Assembly (NCBI GenBank): GCA_012270995.1
Contig: JAAXHG010000030.1
Coordinates: 79,416-143,415 of the forward strand
Length of the DNA stretch: 64,000 bases
DNA from: Vicinamibacteraceae bacterium
GTDB taxonomy: Bacteria; Acidobacteriota; Thermoanaerobaculia; Multivoradales; Multivoraceae
Reading direction: 5' to 3'
The position numbers and the translations under genes were made by a program. Below the pieces are notes generated by a model, which was given only the letters and a program-made list of their open reading frames with translations, was not told the DNA's origin and searched no databases. Below, piece by piece: positions 45,166-53,923 of the stretch. Numbering within the stretch: position 1 is the stretch's first letter; every line of letters starts with the position of its first letter.

Positions 45166-45753
45166 TTAGCGGAACAAGTCGCCCAAGCTGAAGGTCACCG
45201 CATCGAAGGGGCGGACGCTTACCGGCTCGTCGTCCTGTGCGCTCGCGATCAGCACCCACTCGCCGTCGCGTAGTTCAAACGCCTCCAGGGTGCGGTCGCC
45301 CGGATCCACGAGCCACAGATGCCGGACGCCTTCCCGTGCGTAGACTGGACGCTTCCCGTGGAGGTCCAGCTTGCGCGTGGAGGGCGAAAGCACCTCGCAC
45401 GCCCAGTCCGGCGCCAAGGCGAAGTAGGCCGTGTCCGGATACTCCGGCATGCGCTCTCGCCGCCAGCCCGCAAGATCCGGCACCAGGACGTCCTCGCCGA
45501 AATGCAGCTCCGGCTCGTCGATGATCCACCATCCGCCCGGACCGCCGGCGTTGTAGTCGAAGGGGCCGCCGATCTTGACGCCCAGCGAGGAGCTTGCCCG
45601 GGCATGCGGCGCTGCCGGGCGCGGATTGGTGTGCAGCGTCCCGCCGACGATCTCGGCCAAGCGATGGGGCGGCGCGTCGAGCACGTCCTGGTAGGTGGCG
45701 CTAGGGGCCGCGCCAGACGCATGGTGTCGGGCCGCCTGGGTGGGGGCACTCAT
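45166..45753 (-). CDS. Uma2-family (DUF820) PD-(D/E)XK endonuclease-like protein
   Basis: The 195-residue protein has the family pattern: GEDVLVPDLAGWRRERMP, DWACEVLSPSTRKLDLHGKRPVYAREGVRHLWLVDP and LEAFELRDGEW. These are the conserved Asp, Glu and Lys-type positions of the Uma2 nuclease fold. Uma2 proteins are common, often in many copies, and their role is unsettled. The ATG at 45753 starts the domain; longer readings add Arg-rich sequence of a shadow type. It lies 44 bp before mod on the same strand and may be part of the same operon. Confidence 0.85.
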   Translation of the reverse strand: MSAPTQAARHHASGAAPSATYQDVLDAPPHRLAEIVGGTLHTNPRPAAPHARASSSLGVKIGGPFDYNAGGPGGWWIIDEPELHFGEDVLVPDLAGWRRERMPEYPDTAYFALAPDWACEVLSPSTRKLDLHGKRPVYAREGVRHLWLVDPGDRTLEAFELRDGEWVLIASAQDDEPVSVRPFDAVTFSLGDLFR

Positions 45754-45907
45754 CGGTGCGCCCCTTGCGCGGCAACGCCCCGCGGCTCGCGCCGGGCGAT
45801 GCCGGGCGTCCGGTCGCCGGCGAGGCGAACTGGCGGCTGGCAAGCGATATGGTCGTCGTCCATCGTCTTCACCCGTCGGATCCTCTCCGGCTGCGTGGCG
45901 CCGAACC

Positions 45908-47290
45908 TCAGCCTGCCGCTCTGGACAACGCCTCGTCCATCGCCGCGAGCGCGAAGTCGACATCGGCGTCCGTCAGGCAGAGCGGCGGCTTGATCCGGAG
46001 CACGTTGCCGTAGAGCCCGCCCTTGCCGACGAGGGCGCCCAGATCCTTGAGCTCGTCGAGCACGCGGCCGGCCAGGGCGGCGCCCGGCGTCCTGGCTGCC
46101 CGGTGGGCGACCAGTTCGACGCCGATCATGAGTCCCTGGCCGCGGACGTTGCCGATGCCTTCGTGACGTTCGGCGAGGGCCCTGAAACCGTCGAGGAGCC
46201 GGCTGCCCTGGACCTGGGCGTTCTGCTGCAGGCCCTCTTCCTGGATGACCTCCAGCACGGCCAGACCGGCCGCGGACACGAGCGGATTGCCTCCGAACGT
46301 GTTGATGTGGAGTCTCCGCGCCAGGGCGGCGGCGATCTCCGAGGTGGTGGCCACGGCCGCCAGCGGCAGGCCGTTGCCGATGCCCTTGGCCATCGCGACG
46401 ATCTCGGGGATGACGCCGGAGCGTTCGAAGCCCCAGTAGTGATCGCCCGTGCGGCCGAAGCCGGTCTGCACCTCGTCGGCGATGCAAACGCCGCCGTGGG
46501 CGCGAACGATGTCGTAGACCTCGGGGAGGTAGTTTGGCGCTCCCATCGTCACGCCGCCGGCGCCCTGGATCGGTTCCGAGATGAAAGCGGCGACCTGGCC
46601 CGGCGTGGAGTAGCGGATGAGCTCGGCCACGTCCTCCGCGGAGCGGCTGGCGATCTGCTCTGGCGTGCCGGAGAACGGATTGCGGTAGGGGTCCGGGTTG
46701 AGCGCGTGGTGCACCGGCCCGCCGCGCTGCACGCCGGACTTCCACGTGTGGATGCCGGTCAGCGCCCCGGTCGGCGCGCTGCCGCCGTGGTAGGCGTTGC
46801 GGATGCCGATGACGTCGGCGTTGCCGGTATGGAGCCGGGCCATCTGGATCGCCAGATCGTTCGCCTCGCTGCCGCTATTGACGAAGTAGACCCGGTCCAG
46901 ACTCGGCGGCAGCTTGGCTAGCAGAGCCTCGGCGAAACGCGGCATGTTCGGGTGGAGGAAGGCGGTCGAGCCGTGCGCCAGCAACGCCATCTGCTTCTGG
47001 ACAGCGGCGACGATCTTCGGGTGGGAATGGCCGCAGGCGACGGTGCAGATGCCCGCGAACAGATCGAGATAGCGACGGCCGGTTTCGTCCCAGACGTACT
47101 GGCGCCGGCCCTCGACCAGCATCACGGGTTCGCTGTACAGGGTGAAGAGAGCGGGGTTCACATGCTGCCGGCGCAGCTCCAGGATCTTCTCGCGGCCCGG
47201 TCCCAGGTAGGGCTCCGGCTCGTGGCTGCACGGCGGCAGCTCCAGGATGCGGGATCGGGAAGGCGTCGCGACGTCAAGTGCCACGGTCAT
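45908..47290 (-). CDS. Class III aminotransferase, AGXT2-like
   Basis: The 460-residue PLP enzyme has GRRYLDLFAGICTVACGHSHP, YFVNSGSEANDLAIQMAR, a PLP-stacking segment VCIADEVQTGFGRTGDHYWGF and the Schiff-base lysine in EIVAMAKGIGNGLPLAA. It closely resembles alanine-glyoxylate aminotransferase 2 of animals and its bacterial relatives. The glyoxylate theme (malate synthase, GlcF) makes glyoxylate a plausible acceptor, but class III aminotransferases differ widely in substrate. Confidence 0.88.
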   Translation of the reverse strand: MTVALDVATPSRSRILELPPCSHEPEPYLGPGREKILELRRQHVNPALFTLYSEPVMLVEGRRQYVWDETGRRYLDLFAGICTVACGHSHPKIVAAVQKQMALLAHGSTAFLHPNMPRFAEALLAKLPPSLDRVYFVNSGSEANDLAIQMARLHTGNADVIGIRNAYHGGSAPTGALTGIHTWKSGVQRGGPVHHALNPDPYRNPFSGTPEQIASRSAEDVAELIRYSTPGQVAAFISEPIQGAGGVTMGAPNYLPEVYDIVRAHGGVCIADEVQTGFGRTGDHYWGFERSGVIPEIVAMAKGIGNGLPLAAVATTSEIAAALARRLHINTFGGNPLVSAAGLAVLEVIQEEGLQQNAQVQGSRLLDGFRALAERHEGIGNVRGQGLMIGVELVAHRAARTPGAALAGRVLDELKDLGALVGKGGLYGNVLRIKPPLCLTDADVDFALAAMDEALSRAAG

Positions 47291-47412
47291 GTCGGTGGTC
47301 CTCGTGGCCCATTCTCGGGCCGTTCAGGTTGTTCGCTGTTGCGGCCGCGCGAGGTAGTGCGGCGGCGTGAAGCGGAACACTAGCAGTCTGGCACGCCGGC
47401 GTTACCCAGTGT

Positions 47413-48729
47413 TCAACTCAAGAGGTCGACGATTGTGAGTGCCATCACCTGAGTCGCCTGGGTGATGTCCGAGAGCAGACAGCGTTCGTCGGGCTGGTGG
47501 GCCTGTTCGAGTTCCCCCGGCCCGTAGGCGACGCACTGCCCGATGCCTCCGATGCGCTGGAAGTGCTTGTGATCGTAGGTGCCGGGGCTCGCCACGAGGT
47601 CGGCGGCTGCGCCGGTCGTCGTCTCGATGGCGCGGGCGAGCGATTCGACCAGGGCGCAGTCGTTCGGCGTGTGGGTCGGCGGGACGCTCAGCAGCTCCTC
47701 GACCTCGAACTGAATGCCGGGACGCCTGGCCTCGACCGCGTCCAGTACTCCACGGACTTCGGCGCGCACGGCGTCCGGCCCCTCCTCGAGCAGGTAGCGC
47801 CGGTCGACGACGAGCTCGCACTGGTCGGCGACGCAGGGCGACGGCAGACCCTGGCCGTGGCCGTCCAGCGCCGCCGAGGTGTCGAGCCCTTCGATCACCT
47901 GGCCGCCGGAGATCGAGTTCATGTTGATGGTGGGCCTGCGGGCGCCCTCCGGCACCACGGGCAACTCGGTGACCAGATCGCCGATCGCGTCCTGGAGCCC
48001 CAGGGCCACGTCGGCCGCCGCGTCGATCGCCGAAGTGCCGAGGAACGGCATCGAGCCGTGGGCGATGCGGCCGCGGGCGACGATGCGGAACCAGAGCACG
48101 CCCCGGTGGCCGATACAGATGCGGTCGGGGCTGAAAGGCTCGGGGATGATCACGTAGTCGGTCGTCCGGCTGGTGACTCGGCCGGTCGCGGCGAGGTGCG
48201 CGACGCCCGCCAGGCCGCCGCTCTCTTCGTCCACGGTGCCGCTGATCTCGATCGTTCCGCGCAGATTGACGCCGCTGCGGCGGACCGCTTCCGCGGCGAA
48301 GACGGCGGCGGCGATGCCGGCCTTCATGTCCGCCGCCCCGCGTCCGTAGAGCCAGCCGTCCCTGATCTCGCCGCCGAACGGGTCGACGGTCCAGCCCGCT
48401 CCGGGCGGCACGACATCGGTGTGACCGTTCAAGTGAAGAGCCGGCCGCGCGCGCTGGCCCCGGCGCAGACCGAGCACGTTGATCTTCGGGCGTTTCGGAT
48501 CGCTTCCCGGGCCCCGGATGTACTCGGTCTCGAAGCCGCCCGCCTCGAGGCGGACGCCGAGGAGTTCCGCGCACTCCCGGTAAGCGTCGCCGGGCGGGTT
48601 GACCGACGGCACGCGGATCAGTTCCGACGCGAAGTGGGCCGCCTCCTCGCCGCAGACGGCGGCCTCGGACAGGACCCGGTCGGCGAGGCCGGACGCCATT
48701 CGGGCGGAACCGCTCTGTACGGACGTCAT
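47413..48729 (-). CDS. M20-family metallopeptidase (deacylase/desuccinylase type)
   Basis: The 438-residue protein has zinc ligands in HLNGHTDVVPPG and YGRGAADMKAG, the catalytic TVDEESGG, a His in a later GTYDHKHFQ, and the dimerisation lid domain with HGSMPFLGTSAIDA. It is in the ArgE/DapE family and probably removes an acyl or aminoacyl group from a small substrate. The ATG at 48729 gives the normal length. It faces away from the P1 peptidase gene across 79 bp. Confidence 0.85.
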   Translation of the reverse strand: MTSVQSGSARMASGLADRVLSEAAVCGEEAAHFASELIRVPSVNPPGDAYRECAELLGVRLEAGGFETEYIRGPGSDPKRPKINVLGLRRGQRARPALHLNGHTDVVPPGAGWTVDPFGGEIRDGWLYGRGAADMKAGIAAAVFAAEAVRRSGVNLRGTIEISGTVDEESGGLAGVAHLAATGRVTSRTTDYVIIPEPFSPDRICIGHRGVLWFRIVARGRIAHGSMPFLGTSAIDAAADVALGLQDAIGDLVTELPVVPEGARRPTINMNSISGGQVIEGLDTSAALDGHGQGLPSPCVADQCELVVDRRYLLEEGPDAVRAEVRGVLDAVEARRPGIQFEVEELLSVPPTHTPNDCALVESLARAIETTTGAAADLVASPGTYDHKHFQRIGGIGQCVAYGPGELEQAHQPDERCLLSDITQATQVMALTIVDLLS

Positions 48730-48808
48730 GGGACGATGCCTTTCTGGTGACCGGTTCCGCGCCGGTGGCTGCGTTCCACGGGCGGGGTAGTACGCTTGCC
48801 AGACTACT

Positions 48809-49894
48809 ATGTTGGCGCGATGTGGATTGCGGACCGCGGCGCTGGTGGCGCTGGCCCTCGGCGTCTGGACTCCGGGCTTGGCTGAAGAGGTCGCGAGCGA
48901 CCCCGGTCTGACGGCGGTCGAGGGGCTCCGGGTCGGCCAGTTCACCTACGAGGAGCGGCCCACCGGCTGCACCGTGGTGCTCGCGTTGGATGGCGCGGTC
49001 GGCGCGGTCGATGTCCGGGGCGGCGCGCCGGCGACGCGCGAGACGGCCCTGCTGAGTCCACACAACATGATCCAGGATCTCCACGCGGTGGTCCTCACCG
49101 GCGGCAGCGCCTACGGCCTCGACGCGTCGGGGGGCGTGATGCGCTACCTCGAGGAGCAGGACGTCGGCTACCGGGTCGGCGCCGGAGTCGTCCCGATCGT
49201 CGTCGCCGCGTCGCTCATGGATCTGGGCATGGGCGGCGCCAGCAAGCCGCGGCCGGACGCGGACTGCGGCTACCGGGCCGCGTCGGCGGCCGGCACGGGT
49301 CCGGTGGCCCAGGGCAACGTTGGCGCCGGCGCCGGCGCCACGGTGGGCAAGATGGGCGGGCGCGGTTCGCGGATGAAGGGCGGCCTCGGCAGCGCGTCGA
49401 TCAAGCTGGAGCAGGGTTCTTCCGCGGGTCTGGTGGTCGCGGCGCTGGTCGCGGTCAACGCGGTCGGCGACGTGATCGACCCGGCCACCGGGCAGGTGGT
49501 GGCCGGTGTGCGCGGTCCGAACGACGAACTGCTCGACGCTCGCAAGCTGCTGCGGAGCGGCCTCGGCCGCGACCGTCGCGCCAGCCGGCGGGAGGCGGAG
49601 AACCGGGAGAACACGACGATCGCCGTGGTCGCGACGAACGCGACTCTGAACCAGGCCGAGGCGACCCGCATGGCGCAGATGGCCCACGACGGTCTCGCCC
49701 GCTCGATCGTCCCCTCCCACACGCCGGGCGACGGCGACACGGTCTTCGCGGTCGCCACCGGCGTTGTCGAAGGGCCGGCGGACGTCAGCCGCATCGGCGC
49801 GCTCGCCGCCGAGGCGCTCGCCGACGCGGTGCTCAACAGCGTGCGGCACGCGGAGTCGCTCCCCGGCATCCTCGCCGTCCGCGACCTGCCCTGA
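48809..49894 (+). CDS. P1/S58-family peptidase (DmpA/NylC-like)
   Basis: The 361-residue protein has a signal peptide (TAALVALALGVWTPGLAEE) and the S58 fold with LDGAVGAVDVRGGAPATRETALL, VVLTGGSAYGLDASGGVMRYLE and GAGATVGKM. It contains ENRENTTIAVVATNATL, where the N-T-T motif marks the autocleavage and N-terminal nucleophile site known in NylC and DmpA. Such enzymes self-cleave into two chains and hydrolyse beta-peptides, aminopeptide or oligoamide bonds. Export to the periplasm fits a scavenging role. Confidence 0.85.
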   Translation: MLARCGLRTAALVALALGVWTPGLAEEVASDPGLTAVEGLRVGQFTYEERPTGCTVVLALDGAVGAVDVRGGAPATRETALLSPHNMIQDLHAVVLTGGSAYGLDASGGVMRYLEEQDVGYRVGAGVVPIVVAASLMDLGMGGASKPRPDADCGYRAASAAGTGPVAQGNVGAGAGATVGKMGGRGSRMKGGLGSASIKLEQGSSAGLVVAALVAVNAVGDVIDPATGQVVAGVRGPNDELLDARKLLRSGLGRDRRASRREAENRENTTIAVVATNATLNQAEATRMAQMAHDGLARSIVPSHTPGDGDTVFAVATGVVEGPADVSRIGALAAEALADAVLNSVRHAESLPGILAVRDLP

Positions 49895-49904
49895 GCTGCT
49901 CGTC

Positions 49905-50684
49905 ATGGCGTCACCGAACCCGTTCCGTCTGGACGGCCGCACCGTCGCCGTGATCGGCGCCGGCTCCGGCATCGGCGAGGGCGCGGCCGAGGCCTGCGCC
50001 CGCCAGGGAGCGCGGGTCGCCTGCTTCGACGTGAACCTCATTGCCGCGCGGGCGACCGCCGACCGGATCGTGGCCGCGGGCGGTCAGGCCGACGCGGCCG
50101 AACTCGACATCCTCGATACGGAGGCGATGAAGTCGGCGCTCGGGGCTCTGGACGACGTTGGGGGCGTCGTGGCGACCCCCGGAGTCAACGTCCGCAAGCG
50201 CCTGCTCGACTACCGGCCGGATGAGTTCGATCGTGTCGTGACGCTCAACCTGCGGGGCGCGATGTGCGTGCTCCAGGTCGCGGGAGGGCTGCTCAGGGCC
50301 GCCGCCGGCGGCAGCATCGTCCTGCTTTCCTCGATCCGCTCCCAGGTCGTCGAGCCGGGACAGGGCGTCTACGCCGCGACCAAGGCGGGCATCGTGCAGC
50401 TCGCGCGCACCGCGGCCGCCGAACTTGGCGGCGACGGCGTGCGGGTCAACGCGCTGGCGCCGGGGGTGGTCGACACGCCCCTGACGAAGCCGATCCGGCA
50501 GAACGAGGCATGGAACCGGGCCTACGCCGGCAAGACGGCGCTGGGTCGATGGGGAAGACCGGACGAGATCGGCAACGCGGCCGCGTTCCTCGTTTCCGAC
50601 GCGTCGAGCTACATGACCGGCGCCGTGCTCTTCGTCGACGGCGGCTGGACCGCGATCGACGGCCGCTTCGATCCCCCTGCCTGA
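49905..50684 (+). CDS. SDR-family oxidoreductase
   Basis: The 259-residue protein has the Rossmann motif GAGSGIGEGAA, the structural strand VATPGVN in place of NNAG, a catalytic Ser in LLSSIRSQ, and YAATKAG with the Tyr and Lys. It ends FLVSDASSYMTGAVLFVDGGWT, typical of 3-oxoacyl-reductase-like SDRs. NAD(P)-dependent; substrate unknown. The start is 10 bp after the peptidase gene stop, and the next SDR follows at 41 bp, so all three may be one transcript. Confidence 0.85.
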   Translation: MASPNPFRLDGRTVAVIGAGSGIGEGAAEACARQGARVACFDVNLIAARATADRIVAAGGQADAAELDILDTEAMKSALGALDDVGGVVATPGVNVRKRLLDYRPDEFDRVVTLNLRGAMCVLQVAGGLLRAAAGGSIVLLSSIRSQVVEPGQGVYAATKAGIVQLARTAAAELGGDGVRVNALAPGVVDTPLTKPIRQNEAWNRAYAGKTALGRWGRPDEIGNAAAFLVSDASSYMTGAVLFVDGGWTAIDGRFDPPA

Positions 50685-50725
50685 GCCGGGCGCCGGGCGC
50701 GGTCGGAGGTAGACTCGGCGTCGTT

Positions 50726-51502
50726 ATGGCTGTCAACAACGACCTGTTTCGACTCGACGGCAAGGCGGCCGTCGTCACCGGGGCGTCATCCGGTCTTGGC
50801 GTCGTGTTCGCCCACGCACTGGCCGCGGCCGGCGCCTCCGTCGTCGTTTCGGCGCGCCGCCTGGATCGGCTGGAGCAGCTCGCCGCGGACATCGAGCGCG
50901 AAGGCGGGCAGGCTCTCGCCGTCGCCTGCGACGTCGCCAGCGAGGAGGAGGTCGACGCGCTGGCGGCGAAGGCGGTCGACCGGTTCGGCCGCGTCGACGT
51001 GCTGGTGGCGAACGCCGGCGTCTCCGATTCGCGGCCGGCCGAGCAGGAACCGCTCGACGTGTGGCAACGGATCGTGGCTGTGAACCTGACCGGCGTCTTC
51101 CTCTGCAACCGCCGCTTCGGCGCCCTGATGCTGCAGCAGGGATCGGGCTCGATCGTCAACATCGCGTCGGTGCTGGGCGTCGTCGGGGCCGGCCAGATTC
51201 CGCAGGCGTCCTACGCCGCGTCCAAGGGAGGCGTCGTCAACATGACGCGCGAGCTTGCGGCGCAGTGGGCGAGGCGGGGCGTGAGGGTGAACGCGATCGG
51301 CCCGGCCTGGTTCGAGTCCGAGATGACCGAGGAGATGTTCGGGTCGGATCAGGCCCTGCGCTGGATCCGCCGCAAGACGCCGATGGGACGGCCCGGCCGC
51401 GGCGAGGAACTGGCCGGTCCCGTCGTGTTCCTGGCCTCGGACGCGTCGAGCTACGTCACCGGGCAGACGCTGCTCGTCGACGGCGGCTGGACCGTCGTGT
51501 AG
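50726..51502 (+). CDS. SDR-family oxidoreductase
   Basis: The 258-residue protein is a second classical SDR: VTGASSGLG, ANAGVSD, NIASVLGVVG with the Ser, YAASKGG with Tyr and Lys, and FLASDASSYVTGQTLLVDGGWT at the end. It shares only family-level similarity with the previous SDR, so this is not a recent duplication. Likely an NAD(P)-dependent alcohol or ketone oxidoreductase acting in the same pathway. Confidence 0.88.
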   Translation: MAVNNDLFRLDGKAAVVTGASSGLGVVFAHALAAAGASVVVSARRLDRLEQLAADIEREGGQALAVACDVASEEEVDALAAKAVDRFGRVDVLVANAGVSDSRPAEQEPLDVWQRIVAVNLTGVFLCNRRFGALMLQQGSGSIVNIASVLGVVGAGQIPQASYAASKGGVVNMTRELAAQWARRGVRVNAIGPAWFESEMTEEMFGSDQALRWIRRKTPMGRPGRGEELAGPVVFLASDASSYVTGQTLLVDGGWTVV

Positions 51503-51529
51503 CCGGCGGTTCAACCGGTCGCAGCCGCG

Positions 51530-53875
51530 ATGACCTACGAGATCGCCTTCCTGCTGGTCGTCCTGGCGGCCATGGTCGTCCTGTTTCTGACGGAGAAGCT
51601 GCCGATCGACCTGACCGCGTTCCTCGGCCTGACGCTGCTCGTCTTCACCGGCTACGTTGCGGTCGACCAGGCGTTCACGGGTTTCGCCTCGTCGGCCGTG
51701 ATCACGATGCTGTCGATCTTCATCGTCAGCGCGGGACTGATGCAGACCGGCGTGGCGGACCTGATCGGCGGCGCGATCCATCGCTTCGTGGGCAGCCGCG
51801 AGGGGCCCCTGATGGTCGCGGTCATGTTGGTGGCGGGCGTCCTCTCGATGTTCATGAACAACATCGCGGCGACCGCCGTGCTGATGCCGGCGGTGGCGAG
51901 TCTGGCGCGGCGCGCGCACCTGCCGCCTTCGCGGCTGTTCATGCCGCTCGCGTTCGGCGCCATCCTGGGGGGTACCGCGACCCTGGTGGGGACGCCGCCG
52001 AACATTCTGGCGGCCTCGATGCTGCGGGACCGGGGACTCGAGCCGTTCGGTCTCTTCGACTTCACCCCGATCGGCCTCGTGTTGCTGCTGGGCGGGGTGG
52101 TCTTCATGCTGACCTTGGGGCGGCGGCTGCTGCCGGGCCGCCGCGCGGCTGCTCCCGGCCGCGGCGAATCGGAGCTGGCCGACCTCTACGGCCTGCGCGA
52201 GGGCCTGTTCTCGATCCGCATTCCTTCCGGATCCGAACTCGACGGCGCGACCCTGCGCGAAACGCGGCTCGGCACCACGCTGGGGGTGCAGCTTCTTGGA
52301 GTCGCGCGCGGCGAGGACTGGCGGTTGGCGCCTGGCGACGACACTCGGCTGCTGGCCGGAGACGAACTGGTGGTGCAGGGCGACGCGGAGGAGGTGGAGC
52401 AGACGCTGCGTCTCCAAGGCGTCGATCTGGGCATGGCGACAACGCTCGGCACGGCCACGACCGGCGAGATCGGCGCGCCGGACGCTGGCGTGACGGCTCT
52501 CAGGGCGCGCGTGCCCGCCGCGTCGCCCCTGGTGGGAAGCACCCTGGCGGAGACCCGCTTCCGTGAACAGTGGCGTGTGTTCGTGATCGCCGTGGAACGC
52601 GACGGCGAGGTGCATGTCGACCGGCTGGGCAGTCTGCGGATCGAGCAGGGGGACCTGCTCTACGGACTGTTCGGCGACGACGCGCCGGAGATCGACCGGG
52701 AGGTGCTCATAATCGACGAGAGCGGTCCCGCGGCCCTCGACCGGCTCGAGGATCAGCCGCTCCTGGTCATCCGCGTACCGGAGAACTCGACCCTTCTCGC
52801 CAGCGGCGCCGGCGTCGAATGGATGGGCCGGTTGATGGACTTGACGGTCGTCGCGGTCGAGCGGAAGGGCGAGGTCATCTGGGGTCCTGGGCCGCAGATC
52901 CTGTTCGAGGCCGGGGACCGGCTCTTCGTCAAGGGCAGGGAGCGGCGACTGCGGGCCCTGCTGCGGATGGGTGGCGTCGAACTGACCTCGGGAGTGGCCG
53001 CGCCGGCGTTCGAGTCCGAGGAGGTCGGCATGGCGGAGGCGACGCTGGCGCCGCGGTCCGGCCTCGCGGGGCGGACCCTCGCGGACATCGAGTTCCGCGA
53101 TCGCTACGGCGCGCAGGTGCTCGCCATCTGGCGCGAAGGACACCCGATTCGGCGTGGACTGGCGGGGCTCGCACTGCGGGTCGGCGACGCGTTGCTGCTC
53201 CAGGGGCGCCGTGGCCGGCTGGGTCTGCTTGCCCGCGAACCCGACCTGCTCGTCCTCTCGGATGTCGCCGATGAGCCTCGCCGCCTGAACAAGGCGCCGT
53301 ATGCCGTCGGATGCCTCGCCCTGATGGTGGTCCTCGTGGTGACGGGAGTGGCGCCGATTCAGGTCGCCGCGTTCGCCTCGGCGAGCCTGATCGTGCTGTG
53401 CGGGGCGCTGACCATGGAGGAGGCCTACCGCGCGATCGAGTGGCGGGCGATCTTCCTGGTCGCGGCGATCCTGCCCGTCGGATCGGCGATGGAGAGCAGC
53501 GGCGCCGCGGCTCTGTTGGCGAGCAGCGTGATGGATCTGGCCGGTCCGGCCGGGCCCTACGCCGTGCTGGCGGCGCTGGTCCTGCTTTCGAGTCTGCTCA
53601 GCCAGTGTCTCGACGGCGCGCCGGCGGTCGTGTTGCTGACGCCGGTCGTGCTGGAGGCGGCCTCGGGTCTCGGCCTCTCGCCCAATCCGCTGATGATGGG
53701 CGTGGCCCTCGCGGCGTCCGCGGCCTTCATGACGCCGTTCAGTCACAAGGCGAACCTGCTGGTCATGGGCGCCGGCGGCTATCGCAGCATGGACTATCTC
53801 CGCGCCGGCACGCCGCTGACCGTGATTCTGCTGGCGGTCATCGTATGGATGGTGCCGCTCATCTTTCCTTTCTAG
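51530..53875 (+). CDS. SLC13/DASS-family transporter with multiple RCK-C (TrkA-C) domains
   Basis: The 781-residue membrane protein has an N-terminal membrane half with MFMNNIAATAVLMPAVASLAR and LGGTATLVGTPPNI, the DASS signatures. A cytoplasmic insert of about 400 residues follows, with RCK-C-like modules such as SELDGATLRETRLG, LVGSTLAETRFRE and LAGRTLADIEFRDRYGAQVLAI. A C-terminal membrane half ends the protein, with MTPFSHKANLLVMGAGGYRSMDYLRAGTP. It probably moves a dicarboxylate, sulfate or similar anion with Na+; the RCK domains may sense a ligand. It follows the SDR gene by 27 bp. Confidence 0.9.
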   Translation: MTYEIAFLLVVLAAMVVLFLTEKLPIDLTAFLGLTLLVFTGYVAVDQAFTGFASSAVITMLSIFIVSAGLMQTGVADLIGGAIHRFVGSREGPLMVAVMLVAGVLSMFMNNIAATAVLMPAVASLARRAHLPPSRLFMPLAFGAILGGTATLVGTPPNILAASMLRDRGLEPFGLFDFTPIGLVLLLGGVVFMLTLGRRLLPGRRAAAPGRGESELADLYGLREGLFSIRIPSGSELDGATLRETRLGTTLGVQLLGVARGEDWRLAPGDDTRLLAGDELVVQGDAEEVEQTLRLQGVDLGMATTLGTATTGEIGAPDAGVTALRARVPAASPLVGSTLAETRFREQWRVFVIAVERDGEVHVDRLGSLRIEQGDLLYGLFGDDAPEIDREVLIIDESGPAALDRLEDQPLLVIRVPENSTLLASGAGVEWMGRLMDLTVVAVERKGEVIWGPGPQILFEAGDRLFVKGRERRLRALLRMGGVELTSGVAAPAFESEEVGMAEATLAPRSGLAGRTLADIEFRDRYGAQVLAIWREGHPIRRGLAGLALRVGDALLLQGRRGRLGLLAREPDLLVLSDVADEPRRLNKAPYAVGCLALMVVLVVTGVAPIQVAAFASASLIVLCGALTMEEAYRAIEWRAIFLVAAILPVGSAMESSGAAALLASSVMDLAGPAGPYAVLAALVLLSSLLSQCLDGAPAVVLLTPVVLEAASGLGLSPNPLMMGVALAASAAFMTPFSHKANLLVMGAGGYRSMDYLRAGTPLTVILLAVIVWMVPLIFPF

Positions 53876-53923
53876 GTATTATCGGTCTCGCCCACCTAAC
53901 TCGACGGACCGAGGGAGATCCCC

